This document shows positions 10,572 through 19,021 of a stretch of DNA of 64,000 nucleotides, one piece after another; the first letter of the stretch is position 1; each line of letters begins with the position of its first letter. The stretch is from Pseudomonas shahriarae (GTDB lineage Bacteria; Pseudomonadota; Gammaproteobacteria; Pseudomonadales; Pseudomonadaceae). The notes below the pieces were generated by a model. The model did no database searches. It was given only the letters and a program-made list of their open reading frames with translations, and was not told the DNA's origin. Both the position numbers and the translations under genes were made by a program. Where the stretch lies: assembly GCF_014268455.2 (NCBI RefSeq), contig NZ_CP077085.1, positions 5,187,001 through 5,251,000 of the forward strand. The letters run 5' to 3'.

Positions 10572-11897
10572 CTACGCCAACCCTTGCTCTTTCAGTCGCC
10601 TATACAACGTACGCTCGCTAATCCCCATTTGCTTGGCCAACTCACTGCGGGAACCTTTAAAAGTCGCGAGTGCTTGTACCAGCGTGCTGCCGCCTAAAGG
10701 GGTGGACGTCGAGGACTGAGGAGGTATCACGACGCTGGGCAGGGGTAAATGTATGGAGCGGATCACTCCATCGTCAGCGAACAGACTGGCTCTTTCTAGA
10801 ACATTGCGTAACTCACGGATATTGCCGGGCCAGGGAAGGCGCTGCAATTGTGTCAGAGCATCGGCATCTATCGTCAGCCGGCGCTTGCCTGTACCGGCAC
10901 GTTGTAGAAATGAATTCACAAGCAAGCCAATATCTTCAACTCGGTTACGCAAGGGGGGTAACTGAATTGGAAAGGCGCTGATGCGGTAGTACAGGTCCTG
11001 CCTGAACTCACCTCTCTCCATCATTTTTTCCAGTGGTTTATGGGTCGCAGCAATTAACCTGAAGTTGGCGTGAAGGGTCTCGACACTGCCGACACGGCGA
11101 TAGGTGCCCGATTCGATCAGGCGCAACAGTTTCACCTGCATTGCCAGCGGAACATCGCCAATCTCATCAAGAAACAACGTGCCGCCCTGGGCCGTTTCGA
11201 CCAAACCAGGTTTACGCGTGGAGGCACCGGTGAATGCTCCTTTTTCATGGCCGAACAGCTCGCTCTCAAACAACGTTTCGGTCAATCCTGAGCAATCTAC
11301 GACTACAAAGGGTCCAGTGGCCCGCTCGCTGGTTTCATGCACCGCGCGAGCGAACAACTCTTTGCCCGTACCGGACTCGCCTAACAGCAGTACCGGCAGC
11401 ATTGATGGTGCGACCCGCTGCAGCTCAGACAGGGCGAGGTTAAAGGCTGGTGAACAGCCCACCAGCCCTTCGTTACTGGGGCGCGCTGAGGCGCTTCGGA
11501 CCAGTGTGAGACGCTCAACATACGCGGTAATTATTCCGTGCTCGTCTAGGATCGGACGCAATTCGACGTCGACATGCTCGGGACCGCGAGGCGTGTGGTG
11601 AATGTGCAAAACACGATCCGGCCCGCGCATTTCCTGCGCCTTTTTCATCGGACAATTCTCACCCGCCTGATCACAAGGGACATCGTAATGGTGTGAGACT
11701 TGATAACACTTATGACCGATAAAGGGTTTGTCAGCGCTGCCAAACTGCCGCTGATAGGCAGTGTTGGCGGCCAGGATGTTGTACTCCGGATCGAGCACGA
11801 TCATCGGCTGGGGTTCGTGCTCAAGAAACGAAACAAGCGACTGCACTTGATCCGGGTGTGGGAGTGAGTTGTCCGGGGCGGGCAGGATGGTCTTCAT
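10572..11897 (-). CDS. fisR: FisR-like persulfide-responsive sigma-54 activator
   Basis: A 441-aa enhancer-binding protein. The N-terminal sensor (about 1-140) is PAS-like and holds Cys64, Cys75 and Cys82 in GHKC...VPC...ENC. Their spacing (11 and 7) equals the Cys53/Cys64/Cys71 spacing I recall for Cupriavidus FisR, which senses sulfane sulfur. The AAA+ domain (about 150-380) has the Walker A GESGTGKE and the sigma-54 contact loop GAFTGA. A Fis-type helix-turn-helix ends the protein ([14 protein letters not shown]). The ATG at 11897 has CAGGAG six bases upstream; the open frame starts 51 bases earlier without one. It is divergent from pdo and co-directional with the cyd operon. Confidence 0.9.
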   Translation of the reverse strand: MKTILPAPDNSLPHPDQVQSLVSFLEHEPQPMIVLDPEYNILAANTAYQRQFGSADKPFIGHKCYQVSHHYDVPCDQAGENCPMKKAQEMRGPDRVLHIHHTPRGPEHVDVELRPILDEHGIITAYVERLTLVRSASARPSNEGLVGCSPAFNLALSELQRVAPSMLPVLLLGESGTGKELFARAVHETSERATGPFVVVDCSGLTETLFESELFGHEKGAFTGASTRKPGLVETAQGGTLFLDEIGDVPLAMQVKLLRLIESGTYRRVGSVETLHANFRLIAATHKPLEKMMERGEFRQDLYYRISAFPIQLPPLRNRVEDIGLLVNSFLQRAGTGKRRLTIDADALTQLQRLPWPGNIRELRNVLERASLFADDGVIRSIHLPLPSVVIPPQSSTSTPLGGSTLVQALATFKGSRSELAKQMGISERTLYRRLKEQGLA

Positions 11898-11927
11898 GGT
11901 GGCTCCTGAGAATCCACCATCCTGTTG

Positions 11928-11967
11928 TGGCACTGCCAGCTCTGTCAACAGGCACTGCCAATGGCAG
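11928..11967. promoter_or_regulatory. Operator-like half-sites in the fisR-pdo intergenic region
   Basis: CTGCCA-A-TGGCAG forms a compact dyad at 11955-11967, with additional half-sites at 11928-11938 (TGGCACTGCCA). The dyad centre is about 129 bp upstream of the predicted pdo start, nearly the same distance as in front of cydP. A/T-rich DNA lies between it and the promoter, including AATCAACAAGATA at 12024-12036, one mismatch from the IHF consensus. Because it sits just behind the fisR start, it could also serve autoregulation. Confidence 0.6.
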
Positions 11968-12062
11968 CGAATTTCAGGGTCTTATAAAAAAACAAATCCC
12001 TAAAAAAAATATAAATCTATTGAAATCAACAAGATAAAAACCATTTTTCGCACACAACAACC

Positions 12063-12080
12063 TTGGCAGGCTTATTGCTA
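12063..12080 (+). promoter_or_regulatory. Sigma-54 promoter for the pdo-sqr operon
   Basis: TTGGCAGG, four bases, TTGCTA: a near-perfect -24/-12 element with GG and GC 12 bp apart, giving a predicted start near 12090. It lies 44 bp before the leader of pdo. It rules out an in-frame ATG at 12080 as the pdo start, because that ATG is part of the promoter. Confidence 0.85.
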
Positions 12081-12133
12081 TGTCAGTCCTTAGTGTGAGC
12101 GGCTCGATAAAAGCCCCCCTAAGGAGACAGGTC

Positions 12134-13012
12134 ATGAGCGTAAAACTTCACGTCGAAGGATTCTTCGATTCTGCCACCAATACCGTCAGCTACCTTGTGC
12201 TGGATGAAGCGACCAACCACTGCGCTTTAGTAGACAGCGTACTTGACTACGACCCTAAATCCGGCCACACCGCCACAACGTCTGCCGACAAATTGATTGC
12301 GAGGGTGAACGAACTCAATGCGAAGGTCGACTGGATTCTTGAGACTCACGTCCACGCAGACCACCTGACGGCCGCGCCATACCTGAAGGAAAAGCTCGGT
12401 GGAAAAATAGGGATCGGCAGCCAGATTTCGACGGTGCAAGAGGTATTCGGCACTCTGTTCAATACAGGTCGTGATATGGCCCGCGATGGAAGCCAGTTCG
12501 ATCACCTGTTCGTCAATGACGAGCTGTTCGCCATCGGCACGCTGCAATGCCACGCGCTCCATACACCGGGCCATACACCAGCCTGTATGACTTATGTGAT
12601 CAGCGATGGGACCGAAAAGGCTGCATTCGTCGGCGATACCTTGTTTATGCCGGACTACGGTACTGCACGCTGTGATTTTCCCGGTGGTGATGCGCGTACG
12701 CTGTTCCAATCAATCAACAAGGTACTGAGTCTGCCGGCCAATACCTTGCTGTACATGTGCCACGACTACCAGCCAGATGGCCGCGAGGTGCAGTTCGTCA
12801 GTACTGTTGCAGACCAACGCACGCAAAACGTCCACGTGCGTAATGGGATCAGTGAGGAAGAGTTCGTGGCGATGCGCACAAAGCGTGACGCATTGATGGA
12901 CATGCCAACGCTGATCCTGCCATCGGTTCAGGTCAACATGCGAGCCGGGCATTTGCCTGAGCCTGAAGCGAACGGGACGCGCTACCTGAAAATCCCACTC
13001 AACGTCGCCTGA
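12134..13012 (+). CDS. pdo: Persulfide dioxygenase (ETHE1/PDO-type metallo-beta-lactamase fold)
   Basis: A 292-aa enzyme that oxidises glutathione persulfide to sulfite with oxygen and a mononuclear iron. The metal-binding set is visible: THVHADH at 71-77, His147 in HTPGHTP, Asp168 in GDTLF and His210 in MCHDY. The C-terminal extension beyond residue 225 (NVHVRNGISEEEFVAMR and PSVQVNMRAG) is that of the longer bacterial PDO/Blh type. AAGGAG lies eight bases before the ATG at 12134. It is the first gene after the sigma-54 promoter and is followed by the SQR fusion, its upstream partner in sulfide oxidation. Confidence 0.93.
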   Translation: MSVKLHVEGFFDSATNTVSYLVLDEATNHCALVDSVLDYDPKSGHTATTSADKLIARVNELNAKVDWILETHVHADHLTAAPYLKEKLGGKIGIGSQISTVQEVFGTLFNTGRDMARDGSQFDHLFVNDELFAIGTLQCHALHTPGHTPACMTYVISDGTEKAAFVGDTLFMPDYGTARCDFPGGDARTLFQSINKVLSLPANTLLYMCHDYQPDGREVQFVSTVADQRTQNVHVRNGISEEEFVAMRTKRDALMDMPTLILPSVQVNMRAGHLPEPEANGTRYLKIPLNVA

Positions 13013-13064
13013 CGTTGCCTCCCCTGAAAAACCTATAAGAAAAATACCCATAACGGAGACCTTT

Positions 13065-14735
13065 ATGGACATTCGTTGCCTTGTGCCTGGACTGTCAGTA
13101 TCAGAACAAATTTTCCCCAACCAATTGGCGGAACTGAAAGAAGCTGGTTTTCGCGCCATTGTGTGTAACCGTCCCGATGGCGAAGGCGGCGATCAACCGT
13201 TGTTTGCCGAAATCAAACGAGCCGCCCAGGCGATCGGTATTGAGGCGCACTACCTTCCTGCTGAATCAGGCAAAGTCACCGACGAGCAAGGTATTGCCTT
13301 TGGCAAGCTCCTTGAAACGCTTCCAAAGCCCGTGTTGGCCTATTGCCGTTCCGGCATGCGCTCGACAACGATGTGGGCACTGTCACAAGCCGGCCAACAA
13401 TCCCTGCCACACATCGTCGATACTGCCAAAAAAGCCGGGTTCGATATGAAAGGCGTCATTCGCCGAATTGCGAATCAGGGGCGCACACCGGTCGAAGTTT
13501 CTGAGGCGGAGCATTCCGTGGTCATCATCGGTGGCGGTGCGGCGGGTATCGCGACTGCATCCAGCTTGCTGGCACGAGAGCCTGGACTAGACATTGCCAT
13601 CATCGACCCGGCAGATGTGCACTACTACCAACCAGGCTGGACGCTTGTCGGCTGTGGTGTCTTCAATGCACCCCAAACTGCCCACACGATGGGCACAACC
13701 ATCCCGCGAGGCGTGCACTGGATCAAGTCGGCGGTCGCCGCATTCGAACCAGAGAGAAATGCCGTCATTCTTGATGGATGCCGAGTCGTCAAATACGAGC
13801 AGCTGATTGTATGCCCTGGCCTGAAGCTTAACTGGCATGCCATCGAGGGGTTGTCGGACACGCTAGGCCGCAACGGTGTGACTTCAAACTACCTGTATCA
13901 CCTTGCCCCTTACACGTGGGAACTGGTGCAGCAACTGCGTGGTGGGCGAGCCATTTTCACTCAACCACCCATGCCGATCAAATGTGCCGGGGCACCGCAA
14001 AAGGCAATGTACCTCTCCGCCGATCATTGGAAACGTACCGGTGTATTGGACAACATCGAGATCGAGTTTTGCAGCGCTGGCGCGGTGCTGTTCGGAGTTC
14101 CCGACTATGTGCCCGCACTGATGTCATACATCAAGGCTTATGGTGTCGACCTGAATTTCGGCAACACACTCACCAGCGTGAATGGGCCCGCACGGACTGC
14201 AACGTTCAACTGCGTCGATTCGGATGGCAGCTCCCATCTTGTTGCGCGCGACTTCGATCTACTTCATGTGGTGCCACCGCAGATTGCGCCGGACTTCATC
14301 CGGGTCAGCCCTCTCGTTGACACGGCTGGCTGGATTGATGTCGACCCTGCCACTTTGCGCCATAAAACCTGGGTCAATATTCACGCGCTGGGAGACGCGG
14401 CCAACTCCAGCAACGCCAAAACCGCCGCAGCAGCACGCAAGCAAGCGCCAGTCGTTGCCCATAATGTGCTGGCTGCAATGGGTAAAGCGAAAGGCAGCGC
14501 CCATTACGACGGTTACGGCTCCTGCCCGCTGACGGTTGAACGCGGCAAGATCGTACTGGCTGAGTTCACCTATGGTGGCAAGGTCGCCCCCAGCTTCCCA
14601 TCCTGGCTAATCGACGGCACCCGGCCATCGAGGCTGGCATGGCTGCTCAAGGAACGGATTCTTCCACCGCTGTATTGGAAGGGAATGCTCAAGGGCCATG
14701 AGTGGATGGCGAAACCTGAGTTGGCCGACCTATGA
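13065..14735 (+). CDS. sqr: DUF442 phosphatase-like domain fused to sulfide:quinone oxidoreductase
   Basis: A 556-aa fusion. Residues 1-110 are a DUF442/TIGR01244 domain with a tyrosine-phosphatase-like loop CRSGMRS (Cys94). From about 150 an FAD-dependent oxidoreductase follows, with the dinucleotide motif VVIIGGGAAGIATA at 152-165, the redox-active cysteines Cys197 (LVGCGVF) and Cys307 (PIKCAGAPQK), and a C-terminal membrane-contact region. SQR oxidises sulfide, passes electrons to quinone and delivers sulfane sulfur to a thiol, producing the substrate of PDO. The gene lies 52 bases after pdo. In the Xylella Blh protein DUF442 is fused to the PDO partner instead. The role of DUF442 is unknown. 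Confidence 0.92.
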   Translation: MDIRCLVPGLSVSEQIFPNQLAELKEAGFRAIVCNRPDGEGGDQPLFAEIKRAAQAIGIEAHYLPAESGKVTDEQGIAFGKLLETLPKPVLAYCRSGMRSTTMWALSQAGQQSLPHIVDTAKKAGFDMKGVIRRIANQGRTPVEVSEAEHSVVIIGGGAAGIATASSLLAREPGLDIAIIDPADVHYYQPGWTLVGCGVFNAPQTAHTMGTTIPRGVHWIKSAVAAFEPERNAVILDGCRVVKYEQLIVCPGLKLNWHAIEGLSDTLGRNGVTSNYLYHLAPYTWELVQQLRGGRAIFTQPPMPIKCAGAPQKAMYLSADHWKRTGVLDNIEIEFCSAGAVLFGVPDYVPALMSYIKAYGVDLNFGNTLTSVNGPARTATFNCVDSDGSSHLVARDFDLLHVVPPQIAPDFIRVSPLVDTAGWIDVDPATLRHKTWVNIHALGDAANSSNAKTAAAARKQAPVVAHNVLAAMGKAKGSAHYDGYGSCPLTVERGKIVLAEFTYGGKVAPSFPSWLIDGTRPSRLAWLLKERILPPLYWKGMLKGHEWMAKPELADL

Positions 14736-14763
14736 AACCAGACCTGAAAGCAAGGAGACTGAG

Positions 14764-15567
14764 ATGATCGTGATCCTACTGCTCGGGCTTACTGTTGGGG
14801 TCATTCTGGCGCTGACCGGCGCTGGCGGAGGAATACTGGCTGTTCCCTTGCTGGTGTTTGGAGTGGGGTTGAGCATGGCCGAAGCTGGGCCAATCGGTTT
14901 ACTGGCTGTCGGTTTAGCCGCGACTCTGGGTGCCGTGATGGGACTCAAAAACGGCACCGTCCGCTATAAAGCAGCGCTTTTGATCGCAGGTGCGGGGATC
15001 GTCTGTTCTCCGCTTGGCCTTTGGCTGGCGCAGCGCATGCCGAACCGTCCGTTGACGATCATCTTTGCCTTTGTCTTGATGTACGTAGCGTTCCGGGTGT
15101 TTCAACGCTCATTGCCTTCTTCCGCGGAATCAAAGACACCGGCCATGAACAAACAACCGCCTTGTCTGTTGGACGCAAATCGCGGAAAGCTGAACTGGAC
15201 TGCACCCTGTGCATGGGCGCTCACCGTTTCTGGGATTGTCGCGGGCGGGCTTTCCGGCTTGCTCGGCGTGGGCGGTGGCTTCGTGATGGTGCCGGCGCTC
15301 CAGCGATACACCAATTTGACAGCGCAGTCCGTGCTCGCAACGTCTCTAGCCGTTATTGCACTGGTTTCAATTTCCGGCGTTGCTGCAAGCTCGGCAGCTG
15401 GGCACTTACAGTGGGCAGTTGCCATTCCGTTTTCCATTGGCGCATTAGCCGGCATGATCTGCGGGCGCTTGGTCGCTGCCAAGCTGTCGGGGCCAAACTT
15501 ACAAAAAGGGTTTGCCATTGTATCTGCAGTGGTTGCAGTGGCCTTGCTGGTAAAAGCTATTCAGTAG
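14764..15567 (+). CDS. TauE/SafE-family sulfite/anion exporter
   Basis: A 267-aa membrane protein with about eight hydrophobic segments and two copies of the family's glycine-rich loop: LTGAGGGILAVPLLVFG near residue 20 and LSGLLGVGGGFVMVPAL near 165. TauE-family proteins are thought to export sulfite or organosulfonates. PDO makes sulfite, so removal of that product is the likely role. AAGGAG precedes the ATG at 14764; 28 bases separate it from sqr. Confidence 0.88.
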   Translation: MIVILLLGLTVGVILALTGAGGGILAVPLLVFGVGLSMAEAGPIGLLAVGLAATLGAVMGLKNGTVRYKAALLIAGAGIVCSPLGLWLAQRMPNRPLTIIFAFVLMYVAFRVFQRSLPSSAESKTPAMNKQPPCLLDANRGKLNWTAPCAWALTVSGIVAGGLSGLLGVGGGFVMVPALQRYTNLTAQSVLATSLAVIALVSISGVAASSAAGHLQWAVAIPFSIGALAGMICGRLVAAKLSGPNLQKGFAIVSAVVAVALLVKAIQ

Positions 15568-15756
15568 ATCAGGGCGGAGGACTTATCCGCCTGTTGACGG
15601 CTGCCCTGGAAGCCTTCAGCCAATCCATGACTGCCAGATCCGGCCGCGATGGTTCTTCTGCTGGTATTTATCTCGGCCACCCCACTGATCCACTTCCTGG
15701 TCCGCTGCTGCAGAGCTGGATTGAACCTACCGTCAAATGAACGAAGGATTGGACTC

Positions 15757-16248
15757 ATGAACGACAGCACTCGTGTGAATTTGCGTTTGGAGCAACAACA
15801 TGACTATCGCTGCACGCTGCACTTCGAAGAAGGTGCGCCGACTCTGACCGTGGATGAGCCACCCCCACTGGGTGAGGCTGTTGGTCCCAGCCCGGTGGAA
15901 CTGCTGCTCGGTGCGGTTGCTAACTGTCTGACTAACAGTCTGCTGTTCGCCCTGCGTAAGTACAAGCAGGATGCCGAGCCGCTTTCATGCAAGGCCACTG
16001 CTGAGGTCGGACGCAATGCTGAAAATCGCCTACGGGTACTCCATATAGACATTGAACTGCAGTTAGGAAAATCAGCTGCCAAGCTGGAGCACTTACCGCG
16101 CATCCTTGGCCAATTCGAAAGTTTTTGCACCGTTACACAAAGCGTGGCCCAAGGCATCCCAGTCCAATTACGAGTCATAGACTCCGAAGGGCTGGTACTA
16201 AAAGGTGATCTGCATGCTTCCACTGAACCCGCTTCGACAGGGGCGTGA
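15757..16248 (+). CDS. OsmC family protein
   Basis: A 163-aa OsmC/Ohr-fold protein with the two conserved cysteines, Cys57 (GAVANCLTNSL) and Cys124 (FESFCTVTQSV). In the family these reduce organic peroxides, and several members have been linked to persulfide reduction. A role against sulfane-sulfur or oxidative stress fits the neighbours. The ATG at 15757 gives the standard domain with AGGATTGG upstream; the open frame starts at 15649 but the extra residues look non-coding. The 190-bp gap after the exporter gene shows nothing else recognisable. Confidence 0.85.
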   Translation: MNDSTRVNLRLEQQHDYRCTLHFEEGAPTLTVDEPPPLGEAVGPSPVELLLGAVANCLTNSLLFALRKYKQDAEPLSCKATAEVGRNAENRLRVLHIDIELQLGKSAAKLEHLPRILGQFESFCTVTQSVAQGIPVQLRVIDSEGLVLKGDLHASTEPASTGA

Positions 16249-16391
16249 AAACTTGCAGCGGATAGGTAAAACATTGTGGCTTAGAGTGCCCGATTGGTAT
16301 TGGAGTTGGTGACGTTCTATCGCATCAGCAGTCCAGCAGCATCGGCAGCCATCCAAACCCTGTATCAACAATTTTGTGCCGGAGAAGCTTC

Positions 16392-16832
16392 ATGAATGTC
16401 GACTGGCTCAACTTCACTCCCTGGTCATCCCTTGCAGGCGGTGCATTGATTGGCTTGGCGGCCAGTCTATTCGTCGTCGCCAACGGGCGTATCGCAGGCA
16501 TCAGCGGTCTGATCGGCAGTTTTTTACAGCGTGGGAGCGAGGGGGTGAGTGAGAAAGCACTTTTTCTCCTGGGCCTGCTCATCGCGCCTCTTCTATGGGG
16601 CTTGTTCGCCACGCTGCCGCAGATTGAGTTCCAAAGTGGCTGGTTCGAATTGATCGTCGCCGGTGTATTGGTGGGCATCGGCACACGATATGGTTCAGGT
16701 TGCACCAGTGGCCATGGGGTGTGCGGCATATCGCGCCTTTCGCCGCGATCGATGGTTGCCACTGCGTGCTTCATGTTCAGTGGTTTCGCCACAGTGTTTG
16801 TCTTGCGTCATCTGCTGGGGGGTTGGACATGA
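16392..16832 (+). CDS. pmpA: YeeE/YedE family transporter half, PmpA-like
   Basis: A 146-aa membrane protein with about four hydrophobic segments and the YeeE/YedE signature GSGCTSGHGVCG (Cys104, Cys111). Paired small YeeE-like proteins (PmpA/PmpB) occur next to sulfide-oxidation genes and are thought to move sulfur species across the inner membrane; the related YeeE imports thiosulfate through Cys relays. GGAG precedes the ATG at 16392. It overlaps pmpB by ATGA. Confidence 0.85.
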   Translation: MNVDWLNFTPWSSLAGGALIGLAASLFVVANGRIAGISGLIGSFLQRGSEGVSEKALFLLGLLIAPLLWGLFATLPQIEFQSGWFELIVAGVLVGIGTRYGSGCTSGHGVCGISRLSPRSMVATACFMFSGFATVFVLRHLLGGWT

Positions 16833-17248
16833 CCAAACTGAGTGCATTCATTGCGGGTCTGCTGTTCGGCTTGGGTCTGCTTCTGGCAGGCATGGCCAAT
16901 CCGAGCAAAGTACTCGCTTTCCTCGATTTAACCGGTGCCTGGGATCCTTCCTTGGCGTTGGTCATGGTCGGGGCGATCGGCATAGCCGTTGGCCCGCTAA
17001 CCTGGGCGCGACAGCAATCAAGTTCTCTGCTGGGAAGGCCAATGCAGCTACCGATCAAACGTGAGTTGGACCCGCGCTTGATTGGCGGGAGCCTGTTGTT
17101 CGGCATCGGCTGGGGAATAGCAGGCATCTGTCCTGGCCCCGCCGTGGCAATTCTGCTGACAGGAAGCTGGCAAGTGATTGTGTTCATGTTGGCCATGCTG
17201 GCCGGCATGTTGTTGTTTACTGCGCTGGAGACCCGGCGCAGCCATTGA
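16829..17248 (+). CDS. pmpB: YeeE/YedE family transporter half, PmpB-like (DUF6691)
   Basis: A 139-aa membrane protein, the partner half of PmpA. It has about four hydrophobic segments and the GICPGPA motif with Cys101, corresponding to the second conserved cysteine loop of full-length YeeE. The ATG overlaps the pmpA stop, so the two halves are co-translated. The longer open frame beginning at 16700 lies inside pmpA and is not used. Confidence 0.85.
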   Translation: MTKLSAFIAGLLFGLGLLLAGMANPSKVLAFLDLTGAWDPSLALVMVGAIGIAVGPLTWARQQSSSLLGRPMQLPIKRELDPRLIGGSLLFGIGWGIAGICPGPAVAILLTGSWQVIVFMLAMLAGMLLFTALETRRSH

Positions 17249-17261
17249 TCGGGAGATCGCC

Positions 17262-17450
17262 ATGAAAGCGAACATTGGAACCATTGACCGTAGCCTGCGC
17301 GTTGTCGCTGGTCTGCTTCTCATTGGCCTCAGTCTATCCGGTGTGATCGGCGTGTGGGGTTGGATAGGTTTGGTGCCGCTGGCCACTGGCATTTTCCGTT
17401 TCTGCCCTGTCTATACGTTGCTAGGCATCAAAACCTGTAACCGTTGCTGA
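17262..17450 (+). CDS. DUF2892 membrane protein (YgaP-like transmembrane domain)
   Basis: A 62-aa protein: N-terminal NIGTIDRSLRVVAGLLLI typical of DUF2892, two transmembrane helices, and a C-terminal FCPVYTLLGIKTC with two cysteines. The same domain is the membrane anchor of the rhodanese YgaP and is common in sulfide-oxidation clusters. GGGAG precedes the ATG at 17262, 11 bases after pmpB. Confidence 0.85.
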   Translation: MKANIGTIDRSLRVVAGLLLIGLSLSGVIGVWGWIGLVPLATGIFRFCPVYTLLGIKTCNRC

Positions 17451-17585
17451 GCGGCAACCGTTGCACACTAGCGGGCGCCTGAAGGTGCCCCTGGTGGTTT
17501 AGATCGCAGCACTGATCACGGTTCCTTACCAGAGCCCGTTGGTAGATCAGCACTCCACTTCGTATATCGAAAAGAGAATTCCATC

Positions 17586-17906
17586 ATGAAACCACATGTA
17601 GAAGCTTTTTTTGACTCCGCTAAGCATACCTATAGCTATGTTGTCAGTGACCCGACTATAAGGTCCCGGGTCGAGATGAATACCGCAATGAAACAACCAT
17701 TGCAGAGCAACGAACTCATAACGTCCATGTGCATCATGGGCACCAGCGAAGCAGATTTCGTTGCTATGCGCCAAGCGCGGAATGCCACCTTCGGTACGCC
17801 GACACTTATCCACCCATCCGTGCAAGTGAACATGCGGGCCGGTCAGTTACCTCCATTTTAAGGAAGTGGCACTTGCTACCTGAAAATGACTCTTAACGTG
17901 CTCTGA
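17586..17906 (+). pseudogene. Internally deleted second persulfide dioxygenase
   Basis: The start (MKPHVEAFFDSAKHTYSYV) matches the first 22 residues of the intact PDO. The sequence then jumps to the C-terminal part: frame +2 from 17690 reads TIAEQRTHNVHVHHG, matching PDO residues 224-238. It shifts back to the first frame for SEADFVAMR and HPSVQVNMRAG, hits TAA at 17859-17861, and continues in frame with CYLKMTLNV to TGA at 17904-17906. So about 190 codons including all metal ligands are gone, with two frame changes and a stop. The 91-codon open frame left is an accident of decay. Confidence 0.85.
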
Positions 17907-18066
17907 GTTGCTGTCGTTAATTGACTCACTTAAATAATTGGCATGCGTCAATACCGTCGCTACCTGACAAGGGCAGATGCACGTTTTAGATCGTGACTCA
18001 CCACCCCGTCAAGGCCATGTTTGTTAACCCCAACAGTTCGATCGAGAAAAGTATGAGGAAATTGAT

Positions 18067-18624
18067 ATGCGGATGGTAACGATTTTTCTGAGCGGAGCAT
18101 TGAGCGTTGCAGCCTATGCTGACGACCTCGAAAAGATGACTGCTGAAGGGGCTACTCTTATTCCCCCCTTCCAGCAGCATCTTATGGACACCGTGAAATC
18201 AGCGATGCAAACAGGCGGAGCGGTTAACGCCGTTGAGGCTTGCCAGTTGCTCGCACCACAAATTGCTGATCAGCATAGTCAAACACCGTGGGTTGTGGGT
18301 CGGACAGCATTAAAGGTTCGAAATCCGGATAACGCGCCAGATGTTTGGGAAAGGCAGATCCTTGAGCAGTTTGTTAAGCGCGCTGCGGCAGGTGAAGCAT
18401 TATCTGGTTTAGCGTATTCGGAAATCGTAAAGGGTGAATTCCGAATGATGAAGGCTATTCCCACAGGTGAGGCGTGTTTAGGATGCCATGGTAAGGAGCT
18501 AAAGCCGGAACTGGCTGCGGTAATAGATCAACGATACCCACAGGATAAAGCCCGCGGCTTTGCTCTAGGAGAGTTGCGCGGTGCATTTACTCTACGCCGA
18601 ATCATAGAGACAACAAATGATTAA
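18067..18624 (+). CDS. Periplasmic DUF3365 (Tll0287-like) haem-c protein
   Basis: A 185-aa protein with a signal peptide ending near AYAD (residue 18-19) and a single CxxCH haem-c motif, CLGCH at 137-141. The body matches the DUF3365/Tll0287-like domain, which adopts a PAS-like fold around its haem and is thought to act in redox sensing or electron transfer. GAGGAAA precedes the ATG at 18067. It lies about 160 bases after the decayed pdo copy and may be a separate transcription unit. Linkage to sulfide metabolism is by position only. Confidence 0.8.
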   Translation: MRMVTIFLSGALSVAAYADDLEKMTAEGATLIPPFQQHLMDTVKSAMQTGGAVNAVEACQLLAPQIADQHSQTPWVVGRTALKVRNPDNAPDVWERQILEQFVKRAAAGEALSGLAYSEIVKGEFRMMKAIPTGEACLGCHGKELKPELAAVIDQRYPQDKARGFALGELRGAFTLRRIIETTND

Positions 18625-18854
18625 CTTAGGAACGCAAAAAAATACCCATTCTGGGTGAGCGGTATTTCTGTTAAGCCTACAACATTCGATCCTTGAGCCG
18701 AACACTAGAGCATTTCAATTTTTATTAGACCACTACATATGGAGCCTAAGTAAGAAAAAAACATCTACACGTCTACGTGTCTTACTTATAAATTTAACAA
18801 TCGCTGCTAGCTGACCGGAATCGAATCTACAATCGTTCAAACAAGGATAACTTA

Positions 18855-19015
18855 ATATCTGACCTGAACGATCCATGAGTGTTTTTTGCCGCTGAGGGAG
18901 CCTTGCCGGCTTGGAACCGAACCAGTCTTTCGCTTATGACATTTGGCTTCGTGATTGAGCGATTCGGATTACTTTTTCAGTTGCTAAAACCAAGCGTATT
19001 GGGCAGCCCAGAAAG
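18855..19015 (+). pseudogene. DUF202 (YidH-like) membrane protein remnant, start lost and 3' truncated
   Basis: After AAGGATAACTTA, where a start is expected, the codon is ATA (18855-18857) and the frame reads ISDLNDP, then TGA (18876-18878) where related proteins have Arg, then VFFAAE...AWNRTSLSLMTFGFVIERFG, the DUF202 signature. Similarity fades around 19015, and past that point the DNA belongs to the reverse-strand hydrolase remnant. Lost start, nonsense codon and missing second half show that it is dead. The 3' limit is approximate. Confidence 0.8.
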
Positions 19016-19021
19016 ACAATC

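Noticed and set aside
12080..12133. In-frame ATG at 12080 as the start of pdo
   Set aside because: It overlaps the -12 box of the sigma-54 promoter, has no ribosome-binding site, and the ATG at 12134 has AAGGAG and matches the family N-terminus.
17451..17500. Terminator after the DUF2892 gene (GGGCGCC-TGAA-GGTGCCC)
   Set aside because: The stem has a mismatch and no T-run follows; too weak to list.
18801..18840. tRNA 3'-end-like sequence (reverse strand ATTCGATTCCGG), possible attachment site
   Set aside because: It resembles a T-arm only loosely, no acceptor stem or second copy was found, and no integrase gene is present.
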